From: Amoebophrya sp. A120
Taxonomy: Eukaryota; Sar; Dinophyceae; Syndiniales; Amoebophryaceae
NCBI GenBank assembly: GCA_905178155.1
Contig: CAJINV010000006.1
Span: forward strand, 1,613,876-1,677,875
Length of the DNA stretch: 64,000 nt
Direction of reading: 5' to 3'
Numbering within the stretch: the stretch's first letter is position 1; each line of letters starts with the position of its first letter. The translations under genes were made by a program, and so were the position numbers. The notes under the pieces were generated by a model. It did no database searches and was not told the DNA's origin. It saw only the letters and a list, made by a program, of their open reading frames with translations. Below, one piece after another: positions 29,501 through 44,500 of the stretch.

Positions 29501-32500
29501 ACAAGGAAGCTTTATGCGACACGAAGCTTTTATTACATCAGAGTACTTCTTCTAACAATAAGAGGAAAGTGGAGGAACTGTGTTTGCAAAAGCACTTCAA
29601 GTTTTACCGCGATTTTCGCGCCGGCGCAGAATGTGGCGACACTAACACCGACACCCTGCCAAACCTGCCGTTTTGCCCGATTGATTGTGTCTTAGAGGAT
29701 TCGTTCACTTCTCTGAAGCCGTCAGATGAAGAGGACTTCCCCGGAGGTGGAGCAACTTCCGGCACCACCTCCAGTGGCACCACGACAAGTTCCACTCCGT
29801 TTGCGCAATGCGTGCGTGACGTAGCAGGACCACCTGGTGAAGATGCCGGCGCGAACAAAGAAACCACGATATCCTGTTTAAAAACGTTCCCACACCGGAG
29901 TCAAGATTGGGAAATCTGCTACACAAATCAACCAGCCTTGGTTGTCTGGCATGACAAGTTTGTCCTCGTTGTGTAAAAATCCTGTTTAGCTAGTTCGGAA
30001 GCGTCACAGATCTAGCAGAGCATGCTGATTCTAGCATCACAAAGTCCACAACACGAATAGAAAACGCTTCTCATAGGCCTCCGCATGAGAAACATTCTTC
30101 GCATGCAGAATTGCATGACAACTCTGGGGTGGGCACGTTTTTACTCGGGATACACGACAAAAAAGCCCCACGTGAACCGCCTGCACCCGGAGGAAATATC
30201 CTGTGCAAAAGTATCGTACTCGTATTGCAATCATGCAATACAAATATCTTAAGGTAGATTCGCATTACAAATTTTATTTCTCATGCTGCGGAAATTTGTA
30301 ATGCATTTATACGATGAATACGATACTTCTGCAATGCATAGGAAAACGATGCCGACCATTTCTGCAAGAAGCCGAATGAAGAGTACTACGAGCGCAAGGT
30401 TAGAAAGGTGAAAGAAAGCCCGCAACACGGTGGAGCAGAGTGCGCTACGGGGGTTTGTGACGGGAAGAAGAAGGACAGCAGCACCGAGTGCTATTGCAGT
30501 GAAAAGTGCCCCCCACCCCTGAAAGTGCAAAATTTGTGATGCGAAGTTTCCAAATGAAAACTTTCTGTCATGCATGGAAGGAGTATGGATGTTTCTGATG
30601 CAGAGTCTAGGCATGTATCGCATCGCCTGCATGACAAGCGCCGCTCTTGCTGGGGCCTTTTGCAATACAAATTTTTGCTATTCACGATTGAAAACCTGTG
30701 ATGCTGATAGATGCAAGAGCGCGAATGTTTCATTTGGAAAGGTTTGCAATACAAATGCTTTCAAGTTCGGGGGTGGGGGCAATTTTCCTCGCGATAAGTG
30801 CGATCTAGCAACGGACCGGTTCTACAAAGACTACAAGGCCTGTGAGGCGTATGGATGTGTCAGGTTTGAAATTATCGACAAAGTTGAAATAATTTGTAAT
30901 GCATAAAATGGATGCCAGTTGGAACCCAGTTGCCAAGTGGCGCATGACAAATTTCGGTGGTCCCTAAATCCAGTTTGTCATGCTGTTTAGGCAAAGAAGA
31001 GCGATTTTCTCATGCTACTTTAGCAGCTCGATCTGTAACCCCAAACAGGCTGACAATCGGCCTCACTTGCCTGCTCTGCAACACACGTACCTCGGGTCAT
31101 GCATTTTATGCATGCCAAACTATTTCAACTTTGACGATTTCAAACCTGACACATCCATAAGGCGCTGAAGCCCTGCCCCATCGACTGCGAGCTTGGTGCG
31201 GAGTGGATTGTTATCAAATGCAAAAATGTCTGGATCTGGAAGAATGCCAGACTTGTCATGCAGGTTTTCCATGACCCATGAGGTCTGGCATGTAGGACAT
31301 AGCATGACAGATTCTGTGAGAGTTCTATCATGCCTGTCCTGCATGAGAAACTGCCTTTCGATTAGGTCAAAAGTGGACAGCTTTTGGCATATCATGCAAC
31401 ACAGATTTTTACATGATTCAGATTTAGCATGACAGGTGGCGTTGTTCCAGAGGACCCAGACACTTTTGCGCTTGATGATCGTAGGCTATGAGTCAATTTT
31501 CAAAACATCGACGACGTATCTGAGCGAGGAAGAGGCAAGAGGGAAAGCAATGAACGACCGCTGCCGCTCCAGCGCTGTGCAGTGGAGCACGTCGGCGGGT
31601 AGTGCCATCGCCTGCTCCACCATCTGCGACCCTCGTCAGGACGCTATCCTGAGTAAAAACGTACCCACACCAGAGTTGTCATGCAAATCTGCATGCCAAA
31701 AAAGTTCGTCGTCTCTTCCGTGAGAACAAAAACGTAAGGCGTAAAATGGGTCGGGTCCTGGATCGTTCTGTATGTTGGGCTGTCGCGCTCGGCTAGCTGG
31801 CCGGGCTGTACTGATCAGGTGTGGTGGGTAGCTCCCGACTGGTTGGTACTTTTCATGGGGCGACTTGCCGTGGTAGCGCTCGGCTTTTGTATGATGAGGT
31901 CGCCGAAAGTGCTTCCTCGCCCACCCCCCGGGGAGGGGATCCTTGACCTGTGGCGCTGGGAGCGGGTGTCCACTACATGATGATGATGATGATGATGCGG
32001 AGCGCAATGAGAGGCATTTTCTAGTCGTGCTTTGGAATTTGTGATGCTATAATCTGCATGATATACTAGATCTGTGATGCTGCTGAACTACCTAAACAGG
32101 ATTACACTACGAGGAGAAACTTGTCATGCCAAATGACCAAAGCTGGCTGATTTGTCTAGCAGATTTCCCATCTTGACTCTGGTATGGGGACGTTTTTACA
32201 GATGATAGACGCGTGGAGCTGTTTTTTCCAGCCGCAGGGACGAGATAGGGCATTCTCAGACGTCACGTTCTCAGCTCCCATTAAATAAATTTGTCATGCA
32301 AAACCACCATCAAGATTCACACGATCAAGCTGCTTCGCGTGACAAATTTGCGAAGGGCTAAACTGCATGAGGCGTCGAATCTGTAATGCGAGTGCTGCAA
32401 GCATTGCAAACTTCGGCTGTTGCTGCTCTTGCATTGCAAATTCACGTACGTGTTAACAGCTCAGAATGTAAACGTGGTTTGAAAACGCCATAAGAGAGTG

Positions 32501-35500
32501 CGCGTGCGTCGATCACGAGGCGGTTTATGCTCCGGACTATAAAATAAATTCAGCTTCTAGCTCAGGCGGAGAAGGAGAACAACCCCGACGGAATAAACAC
32601 AGGGAAAGTACAGATTGCTACAAAGACACAACGGGCAGTACTAGCACCGCGGCAAAAGCAAAAGCAGAAGCGAAGCCGGGGGCTGCTGCTTCCTTTCTGT
32701 CCTTCTGGTTCGCGGCGCCAGCGCCGGAGGGAGGAGGTAGAAGTACGTATGAATTGCAAAAGTGTCTGGGTCTGGAAGAATGCAAGCTTGTCATGCTTAT
32801 CTGGCATGACTCAAGAATCTGTGTTGCATAGGCACGAAAAAAGCCCTCTTACCTGTCATGCAAAAACGCAGTTTGCCATGCAGAATACGTAAGACATGGC
32901 AGCCAAAAAATTTGTCATGCATAGCTGCGAATTCCAGTGCGTCTATCATTCACTTTTAGTATTACAAGCTTCCAGACCCAGACATTTTTGCAATCCATAG
33001 TACTCCTGCGCCGACAGCAACCACACCGGGCACTTCCCAGTCGCCCGTAACTTGCAGGCCGGAAAGCGATATGTAATGCAAAAGCATCGTACTAGTATAA
33101 ATCGCATGACAAATTTCCTCAGCATGAGAAATGAAATTTGTAATGCAGATTTGCCTTGGGAACAAGATGCAAGATTTGCATTTATACGAGTACGATACTT
33201 TTGCACAGGATAAACGAAAGCTCCTACTACCGCGAACGCGTGCGGGAAATCAAGGTGCAGCCGGGTTTTGGCGGCGACGCGTGTCCCACGAAGGTTTGCA
33301 CGGAAACGAAGGCGGAAGATTGCGACCCCATGGAAGACTACGGGGTCTGGCGGGGGGATTATTTCGAGTGCGACCGAGATTTGCCACCCTGTCCCGTCGA
33401 TTGCGAAATGCACACCTTGCGAAATGCACACTGGACCGGGGGAGTGCCTCGACATGTCTTCCAGCCGGTGAATGCGCTTTATCCCAGCGACGTTCCTCTC
33501 ATCTCCTACGAAAAGATGGGGTTGGGCATGTGCGGCACACACGTCGCGGGGCCGATTCTTGACCCCGACTGGCGGGCGAAGCGATTCTGGCAGTGGGACG
33601 ACCGGAAGGTACTACGAGACGGCCTGGCAGCTGCTCAAGAAGGGATACCGCAGAAGTACGACGAAAGTGGTTCGTTTGTGTACTTCTCGGGCAAGAAAGA
33701 TTCTTCTCCTTTCCCACTGCCCGATAAGTACATCGAAGCGGCGAATAGCATGTGCGAACAATCGTGCACGAACAGTGAGTGGGCGGAAACCTGGGCCGGG
33801 GCCGCGGCTTGGGGAGAATTAAACGGCCAGACGTGGGACGCGTGGCGCAAAAGCCACCCATTCGGGAACGAACTGTTAATCAAAAGTAAAAATGTCTGGG
33901 TCTGGAAACTTGTGATGTAAGCCAGGGAATGCTGGGCGCACTGTCATACGTGGCCAAGCATGACAAGTTTTTGAGCTGCTACGTGTAGCGTATAATTCCG
34001 CATGGCAGACTGCGCGTTTGCATCACAGACAAAACGATCTTTTTGCATCTACGCATGACAGAGTTCCGAGTCATGTCAGACAAGCATGACAAATCTGGCA
34101 ATCTTCCAGACCCAGACAGATTTGCGATGCATAACTGTGCACGGGGTACAATTTCAAGGCGTGGGGTATGGGCGGGCTCTCAAATCGGTTACCTTCTCAA
34201 CTGTTACATGATTTGTAATGCAAAAACACTATCACTATTTACACGACCAAGCCTTCTTTGCACGACAACTTCTCGACGCGCTAAGGAGCACTTTAATCCG
34301 TCCCGAACAATCTGTAATGCAAGAAAAGGCGCAATCTTCCTTTCACTTTCGCCACTCTTGCATTACAAATTCATGTAACAGGTGAGAATGTAACGTTTGA
34401 GAACGCCATATAGGGCACCTGTTTGCTTTTCGTGACAACGATCCCGACCAAGGGCATGGGGGAAGAGCAGCCCAGTGCGAGTTGGGACGTGAATGAAATC
34501 TGGTCTAGCCTGAACGCGAACGCGAAAAAAGACCTCGTGGCCGACGTCCACTCCTGGGCCATGGCGCCGACTACTGGAACCCTCTGGCCGCCAAGCCCCT
34601 GCATGCGGAAGATCACAAAAGTGGTTGACAGGGAAAAAGTCCTCCACGCGCCGGCCTGCGTGACGGACAAGCGGGTAGAACAACCACCGCCGAGGAAAGT
34701 AGACCCGAGTAACCCGACGAAAAAATACAGCTGCGACGACGATACCTGCTACGACCGGGAAAATTGCGACGAGGACTGCTACGCCTGGTGCTGGCACCAC
34801 TGCTACTTCAACAGCGACTTTTTCGATGTGTGCGACGTGTGTACGTGCGACGAGGACACGTATGGGGTAGGGGAAAGAGCCTGCGACGCCCATGGCGGCA
34901 TGTGCTGCGCCATCGATCAGACAACACGGTATCAGTGCTTTGTGGACACGGGGGATGCAGAGGGAAGGCACGCGACGGCGGGGCAGTGTTGGGAGAGCCG
35001 GGACGACTGCCAGGCGGCGACGGACAAGTGGGGCTATGTGGGGAACGGCAAATTCTACGGCAACTGCGCCCAGGTCGGCGGCGAGGTGCCCTGGTTGTGG
35101 AAAGATGACACCGATGGCCGAGACTACCCGCTTGCAAACTCGGATGGTAGTCTCTTGCCGATCACCAAAGACCCGCACAACCGTACGCGAGAACAAAAAA
35201 ACTGTGTTAAGTGTAAGTCTGTGATGCAGAAAATGCAAAACAGTAACAGTTACGCTTGTCATGCTGCTGCACATGCGTGATAGGCTCGTTTCCTTGTACG
35301 TGTTTTCCCGTGGTCCTATCTCCGCATGACAAGTTTTTGCTGTCATGGCAGACAAATTTGTGATGCTGTTTTCCCAAAATAAGACCTACACTAACACAGT
35401 TTTTTTCTTGGAGAAACCGCGTCGTTTCCCCTCGTTGGCAACCCTACAGCAACGAGAAATTCCCGAACGAAAACAAAAACGCGGAAGCTATCCTGAGTAA

Positions 35501-38500
35501 AAACATCCCCACCCCATAGCTGTCGTGCAGATTTGCGATTACAGGAAGATCTGTAATGCGCATCTCCATGAGAGGCATTTCCAATCGCGTGTTGGAATTT
35601 GTAATGCTGTAAACAGGATGAACAGATGGATTTGTGACGCGGTTGCCCTTGCTAACATGCACTACACTACGGACTGCAACTTCTCATGCGTGGCTTCCAA
35701 AGCTTGTGGATTTGTCTTGCTAGGTTCCCAACTTGACTATGGGGTGGGGACGTTTTTACATAGAATAGAAGCGCCCTGGTGGGAGAGAAATGATATTAAA
35801 AGCGCTGCAGCAGCCAGTAGTTCTGACACCCGGATACTCAGACCACCTCCGGAAAAGAAAAACCGGGAACACTCCTACTCTCCGCCCCACGTGACGCCGC
35901 GAAACCACCCCGGGGGAATTTTGAGCAGCGAAAGTCGGGTGGCAAAACTCGGCAGGTTTTGCAAAATGAAGGGGGAAAATGATTACTTCCAGATTCGCCG
36001 TCGAGAAGTCAAAACTCCTCCGATTGGACCTGGCGCGGCCCCCTGTCCGATATGGATTGCAAAAATGTCTGGGTCGGGAAGATTGCAACTTGTCATGCTA
36101 AATCCGAATCATGCAAAAATCTGTGTTGCACGAGTGCCAAAAGCTGTCCACTTTCGACCAAGTTGGGAGGGAGTTTCTCATGTTGGATTGGCATGGCAGA
36201 GACCTCACAGAGTCTGTAATGCTAGGCTCCGCATTCCAGACCGCATGGGTCATGAAAGACCTGCATGACAAGTTTACACTCTTCCAGTCCCAGACTCAGC
36301 GAATAGTAGTGAGCATGCACCCACGGTGTGCTATTCGCACGGCCATGACACTACTGCGCGAGCACCCACAGGCTCCCAGGTGCCTAGCGCTTTGGCCAGC
36401 GTAGCACCTTGGTAGAGCCTGCGGGACCCCGTGGGCAGAAGTTCATTGCACCCAATTTGCATGTTGCGGAAGTGATAGTATAAGTAGCAGTAGTCAGTGC
36501 CGCCGGTGGACGTCATAGCATGCTTTTAATCTCTCTCCACATAGTGTATCCACGTAGTTCTCTTTTCTTTTCTTTCTTCAAAATGTTAAAGTCGTTCTCT
36601 TCCCTGCGCTGTACCATGGTCTTGCTTCCAGACAAAACACCAGACATTTTTGCATTTGATATCCGACAGGCAAGTGCAACGAGGGGAATGCAACCGGAAT
36701 TACACGGCCGGAAGACTGCGCAGCCGACGACGTGACCTACTTCGACTATACGGCCTGCTATTGTGAGGAAAAATCCCCCCTCCCCATAGTAATGAAAAGG
36801 TATGTTGCTAAAAATTTGTGATGCTGATTTGTGACCACAAATCCTGTCTCTCTTGCAAGAGGGCAAACATATAGAGTGCGCCGCTTTATGCGGGCGATTT
36901 GTAATGCTGTTGCGCTGATATGCCAGGGCTCTGCTATGCTAAGCACCTACAGCAAAACACCCCTACGCAGGCTTAGGGTTTGCCTGCAGTGCCTCCCTGC
37001 AAGACAGAGCTGATTTGTGTACACAAATCCAGCAACAGAAATTTCCGTTTCAATATGGGGAGGCGGGATTTTTCACTTTGATACCTGCGACCACTTCCCT
37101 CCATGTCCTGTTGATTGCATAGTGGGCCAGTGTATCAACTGTAAAAATGTCTGGGTCTGGAAGAATTCATGTTTGTCATGCTTGTCTGGCATGACTCTTA
37201 AATCTGTCATGCACGTTACCCAAGAGCCCCGTTATTCTGTGATGCAGAAACGCAGTTTGTCATGCAGAATAGGCAACACCTAGGAGCTCAGAAACTTGTC
37301 ATGCTGAGCCAGCATTTGTAGCCTCATCATGAGACGCCACCCAGCATCACAAGTTCCCAGACCCGGACATTTTTACTTTTGATACAGTGGTCAGAGTGGG
37401 GGACCTGCAAGCTGCGGAACGGCACGGATGTGACATGTGACGACCACTACGACGCTATCCTGATTAAAAACGTCCCCACACGAGGACCAGAGTCAAGATG
37501 GAAAATCTGCTAGACAAATCAACCAGCTTTCGCTGTTTCGCATGACAAGTCTGCTCTCGTAGTGTTGTAATCCTGTTTAGCTAGCTCAGAAGCATCACAG
37601 ATCTAGCACATCATGCTGATTCTTGCATCACAACTCTGTGGCGGGGGCGTTTTTACTCAGGATAGACGACGAAGTGCCGAAGGAAACGCGCACGCGAACC
37701 TATCAAAAGGAAAAATCCCCCCTCCCCATATCAAAACGAAAATCTGTGATGCGGGATTTGTGTACGCAAATCACCTTTGTATTGCAGAGAGGCATTGCGG
37801 CCAGATCCCCAGGCTAGGAAGGGGCGTATGGGTCTAGTTGTTCATCATGGCAAACGGTTCCCCTTTAGGCTCAACAGCATGGCAAATCGCTTCCGTAGTG
37901 GGGCAGGAGGATCTGCCCTGGTTTTCTTGCAAGACAAATTTGATTCGTGGCCTCAAATCAGCAACGCAAATTTTCGGAAACCTACCGTCTCAATATGTGG
38001 AGGGGGGATTTTTCCTTACGATAGAACCGCGACCCAGAAGCCGGAGAACGGAGGCTGGCCCTGTCCCCCGCTCGCGCGTGCGTATCGATTGCAAATCTGT
38101 CTGGGCCTGGGAAATTGCGAGATTTGTCATGCTAATAAATTTGGCATGACTCTGAACTCTGTATTGCGTGGCCGCAAAGAGCTCCTCTTCCCTGCCATGC
38201 AAAAACGCAGTTTCTCTTTCTCATGCGAAATACACAACTCAGAACCATGAAAAAAACTTGTCATGCTTGGCAGCGCATTACAGTGAGCTCACTATTCGTA
38301 TTCCCCTCCTGGAATCACAAGTTTTCAGATCCAGACATATTTGCATTTGATAAGGAGCGGAATTGCACGATAGACGGGCAGCCACTCAAGACCTGCATTA
38401 TCGACTGCGTCATGTCCGAGTGGGAACAGGAAGGACAACACTGTTTCGACCCCGCCACGAAGAAGCCCGCAACCTGCCTGGACGACCCGGACCCGGGGTT

Positions 38501-41500
38501 TCCCTATCCCCCCCCCGCCAATTATCCTGTGCAAAAGTATCTGATACTCGTATTGCAGTCATGCACTACAAGTCTTTTTCTTGAGGTAGATCCGCATTAC
38601 AAATTTTATTTCTCGTGCTGAGGAAATTTGTATATGCATTCACACGAGTGCGATACTTTATTTGCAGTTCATACCGATGGCGAGCCGCAGCGGCCCAAAG
38701 CGGTGCCCATGCGGAAGCTGACGAGAAAAGTGCTGGTGGAGGCCCGCCACGGTGGCAGGGCGTGCCCCACGAATCTTGAGAAGTATGCAATGTAAATTTC
38801 CTGTACATGTACAAAATGCATGACAAATTTCGCTAACTTGCAGTGTCCAACTTGTCATGCTAAACTAGGATTGAAGGCAAGTTTTGTCATGCAGAGACTG
38901 CATTTGTTTTTGTACGTGTACGGGAAATTTACTGTGGATAAGAAGGAGGTGGAGTGCACCTTTGACAAAGACCCGAAACTACCGAACACGGACGTATGAA
39001 CTGCAAAAGTATCGTACTCGTATAAATGCATTACAAATTTCCTCAGCATGAGAAGGAAAATTTGTAATGCGGATTTACCTTAAGAAAAAGATTTGTAATG
39101 CATGATTGCAATACGAGTGCGATACTTTTGCACAGGATAGGACGGGACGCTGCCCTATTGCAAGATCGACTGCCAAATGGACGAGTGGGGCCCTGCAACG
39201 GACCCGGCGTGCAGCAACAACGTGACGCATAAAGTTGATTACAAGCGCAACAAAACAGTAGAGACAGACCAGGGCGCGTGTCGGAAGGATGAGTCCTTTG
39301 GGCCCGGGTTTGGCTACTACAAAAACCGAACCCGCAAGGTTTTGCATAGAGAAAAGCACGGTGGTATCCTATGTAAAAACGTCCCCACACCATAGTCAAC
39401 AAGATGGGGACTCGGCTAGACAAATCCATAAGTTGTGGCTGTTCTGCATGACAAATCTGGACTCATGTTGCACTGCTGTTTGAGCTAGCTCAGCAGTATC
39501 ACAGATCTAGCGCATCATGCTGATTGGAGCATGACAAATTCCAAAACATGAGTGGAAAATGATTCACATGGGGCTCCGCATGAGAAACCTTGTCAGCATG
39601 CGGATTTGCATGACAACTCTCGGGTCGTGGGGACGTTTTTGCACAGGTTAGGCGGGAAGGCGTGTCCGACCGGGATCTGCCCGGAAAACAACTATGCAAA
39701 GAAAAAAGTTTTACAGTTACACATTGTGATGCAAAACATGCAAGACTTTCCATGCGTCAAATGCTTACGAGTCTAGTTTCGTGTGTGTTTTGCCTTTATA
39801 AACTCTGCATTACAAGTTTTCTTCGTCATGCGAGGCATATTTGTAATGCTGAACTCACTACAAATGTGTCACTGTAACACTTTTTTCGTGGGATAACAAC
39901 GCCTTGAATTCTACTGCAGAGAACTGCGACGCTTATGCAACCTACCGGGACTTTTCCGACGCTGCGGGGTGCGACGGGATGGAAGTCTGCCCGTTGGATT
40001 GCGTTATGGCGGACGAGGGCTGGGAAGACACGGGGCGGTGTGTCCGGAAAGACAATGGGCAGTCCGACTATCCGCATGACGAGGTCCCCGAGGATATCCT
40101 GTGCAAAAACGACGTCCCCAAACCAGAGTCAAGATGGGAAACTTGCTAGACAAATCAACCAGCTTTGGTTGCTTCGCATGACAGGTGTGTCCTCGTAGTG
40201 TAATGCTGTTTAGGTAGTTCAGCAACATCACAGATGTAGCATATCATGCGGATTCTAGCATCACAAACCTCAAAACACCACTAGAAAATGCTTCTCATGG
40301 GTCTCCGCATGAGAAACATTTTCAGCATGCGGATTTGCATTACAACTCTGGGGTGGGGACGTTTTTACTCAGGATAGAGGACCCCGACGCCCCGGGTGCG
40401 GCCAAGCCCTGCCGAAAGGAAAACACGTGGTACTACCGACTACGGACGCGGTATGGAAGCGTCAGAATTGAAATCGTCAAAGTTGAAATACTTTGTGATG
40501 CATAAAATGCTAGACTCAAAGTGCCTCTCTTGCAGAGCAGGCAACTGAGGCCGATTACAATCCTGTTTGGGGTGTGAGATAGAGCTGCTAAAATAGCATG
40601 ACAAAAGCATTCTTCTCTGCCCAAACAGCATGCCAAATTGGATCTCCATGCTGCCAAAATTTGTCATGCGCCACTTGCAAACTGGGCTCCAGCTGGTATC
40701 GCTTTTTTGCATTACAGATTATTTCAACTTTGACGATTTCGATCCTGACACCCCCATACGCGGAAGAGGCTCGTCGAGCCCAACGCCGCCGGTACCCATA
40801 TGGCGTTCTCAACTGTTACATTCTCAACTGTTACATGATTTGTAATGCGAAACAAACATCAACACTCACAAGGTGAAGCTACTTCGCATTACAAATTTTG
40901 GAAAGGCTAAACAGCGCCTAAATCTGTGCGGAATTTGTAATGCTACTGGTGCAACCTACCTGCTTTCACTTTTGCCATTCTTGCATCACAAATCCATGTA
41001 ACAGTTGGGAATGTAACAGTTGAGAACGCCATAACCCAGTGCCCGACAGATACCTGCGCGACAGAGGACTTCAACCCCGCCGACGGAAATTATGCCGACG
41101 TTTCGGAGGCAGTAAAAGAACTCGACAGAAAGTGTGTAGAGCTGGGCGGCAAATCCTATAAAAACTGGTGGGCCTGCGGGGTGAAGGAGACTGACTGCGT
41201 TATCCTGAGTAAAAACGTACCCACCCCAGAGCTGTGATGCAAATCTGCATGCCAAAAAAGTTTCTCATGTGGAGCCGCATGAGAAGCATTTTCTATGCAC
41301 GTTTTGGAATTTGTGATGCTATAATCAGCATGTTGTGCTAGAGCTGTGATGCTGCTGAACTACCTAAACAGGATTACACTACGAGGGCAAACTTGTCATG
41401 CGACACAACCAAAGCTGGCTGATTTGTCTAGCAGATTTCCGATCTTGACTCTGGTGTGGGTACGTTTTTACTCAGGATATGCGCAACGGCCTACTTGGCA

Positions 41501-44500
41501 ACGGGTGACTACGCGCAGGCGGGGACCGGGGGGAGGGGCTCGGTCCGAAACTGCGGCAACCTCCTATCCTGTGCAAAAGTATCGTACTCGTAGTAATTGC
41601 ATTTATGCATTTACAAATCTCTTTCTCAAGGTAAATCAGCATTACAAATTCAATTTGTAATGCTGGCGGAATTTGTAATGCAATTTATACTAGTACGATG
41701 CTTTTGCATTGCATACCTCTATCACGGTTGCAGTATTCTGACGGATCATAATAACGGCATTCCCGTAGTGTTCAAGGGCTGCATATCAAGAAGAAAAATC
41801 CCCCCTCCCCATATCAACACGGAAATCTATGTTGCTGTATTTAAGTACACAAATGACAGCTGTCTTGCAGTAAAGGATTGCACGCAGATCGTAAGCCTAG
41901 GGGGGGGGCCTCTTGGTGTAGGGGACTAGCATGGCAGACGTCTGCCCTATAGGCTTGGCAGCGTTCTTACAAATCGCCTGCATATCGTGGCGGGGTCTCT
42001 GACTTTGTTGCCCTCTTGCAAGAGAGACAGGACCACTTGTGGCCACAAATCAGCAGCGCAAATTCTTAGAAGCATACCTTTGCAGTATGGGGACGAGGGG
42101 GGATCTTTCCTTTTGATATTGCAACGTAGACAACGATGGCCACCGCCAGGGTAACACTCTGGCATTATGTCAACAGTGGTGTCAGCAAGATGGGAACTGT
42201 GCATGTTGGTCTTTTTGTGGAAAAAACCAGTGTAAGCTAACGACCCCTCTATGCATTGCAAAAGTATCGTACTAGTATAAATCGCATGACAAATTAGCTC
42301 AGCATTACAAATGAAATTTGTAATGCTATTTTGCCTTAGGAAAGAGATTTGTAATGCATAAATGCAATTAGTACGAGTACGATACTTTTGCACAGGATAC
42401 CCTCTGCCCGGCTACAACTGTTGCTGGTTGAAACCTCTCAACGACTATGGAAGCGTCAGGATTGAAATCGTCAAAGTTCTTGAAGTATATAACTTGTAAT
42501 GCATAAAATCGATACCAGTTGGAAGCCCAATTCCCAAGCCGTGCATGACAAATTTTGGTGGTCCTTAAATCCAGTTTGTCATGCTCTTTAGGCAAAGAAG
42601 ACTGATTTTCTCATGCTACTTAACCAGCTCGAGCTCTAACCCCAAACAGGCTTTTTACGATCGGCCTCACTTGCCTGCTCTGCAACACACGTACCTCGCG
42701 TCATGCATTTTCTGCATTACGAAGTATATTTCACCTTGTCGATTTCAAACTTGACACTTCCATAACGACATCATTGAGTTTAATTTTGACAGGTTTCCCG
42801 GTTACACCAGCGGGTGCTGTTACTACGACTCAAGCACCTACTGCTCGAACCAGTGCGTAAACAACGCCGGGCCGTTATCCTGAGTAAAAACGTCCCCACG
42901 CCAGAGTTGTCATGCAGATTTGCAATGACAGGAACATTTGTAATGCGCATCGCCAGGAGAGGCATTTTTAGTCGTGTTTTGGAATTTGTAATGCTGTAAA
43001 CAGGATGAGCAGATGGATTTCTGATGCAGCTGGCCTTGCGAACCTGCACTACACTACGGACTGCAACTTGTGATGCGTGACCCCCAAAAGTTGTAGGCTT
43101 GTGTTGCAAAATCCCCATCTTGACTCTGGTGTGGGGATGTTTTTACTCAGGATAGCCGTGCGAGCGGTATTACATGGCAAAAATTGAAACCTACCCAAAA
43201 ATATGAACTGCAAAAGTATCGTACTCGTATAAATGCATTACAAATTTCCTCATGAGAAAGAAAATTTGTGATGCGGATTTGCTTTCAGAAAAAAACTTGT
43301 AATGCATGATCGCAATACGAGTGCGATACTTTTGCACAGGATAAAAAAACGGCGGCAAACTGTGCGGGGAGGGACGGGACCTGTTTCGCTATCCTGAGTA
43401 AAAACGTACCCACACCAGAGTTGTAATGCAGATTTGCAAAGACAGGAAGACTTGTAATGCGCATCCCCATAAGAGCCATTTCCAATCGTGTTTTGGAATT
43501 TGTGATGCTGTGAACAGGATGAGCAGCTGGATTTGTGATGCGGCTGCACTTGCTAACCTGCACAACACTGCAGAGTGCAACTTGTCATGCGTGACTCACA
43601 AAACTCCTAGGTTTGTGTTGCAAAATCCCCATCCTGACTCTGGTGTGGGTACGTTTTTACTCAGGATATTCGCAAGGAGGTATTCACGGTAAACCCGTGG
43701 CAAGGCCCCGGGACCGCCGTAACCAATAGCAGCTGCCAGGACGAGGTGCAGCGGTGCGAGCAAGACATGACGGCGGACTGGAGCGCCTGCAGCGTGACCT
43801 GCGGGACTGGTGGCAAACAGTACCGAACGCAAAGAATTACCAAGCACCCCTACTTCATCACGTCTGCGGACATGGCCTGCAAGGAGCCCCTGATTGCCGT
43901 ACGGGACTGCGACCCGGCGCCCGCCGCGTGTCCAGCAGGTGGATTCGAGCTGGACTTTTGTCCGACAGACTGCGAGCTGGGAGGCTTCGACACGAACGAC
44001 GATCTCGTGAACTTGGAGGACTGCAAGCGGAAGGACTTGGACCTTCCCCCGCACGTCGACCGCACCACCGGCAAGTACTGCAGGGCGGACGAAACGGAGC
44101 ATTATTACGCGGTGCGCGTCCGGCCGATCACCACGCAGCCGCGCGGGAAGGACCCGACGGCCTGCGGGGAAGACGTGTGCAACAAAAACGCTAAGATATC
44201 CCTATGGCGTTCTCAACTGTTACATTCTCCACTGTTACGTGATTTGTCATGCAAAACTACCTTAAGCCGACAGATAATCAAGCTGCTTCGCATGACAAAT
44301 TTTCGAAGGACTCAACAGAGCCTAAATCTGTGCCAAATCTGTGATGCGAAAGCAGCAAGCTGGCCCCTTTGACTGTTGCCATTCTTGCATCACAAATTCA
44401 TGTAACAGTTGAGAATGTAACAGTTGGGAACGCCATAATCCCTCACGGGGATGGATCCGAACGGGGGGTGCAAAGCGACCGTATCCTGTGCAAAAGTATC

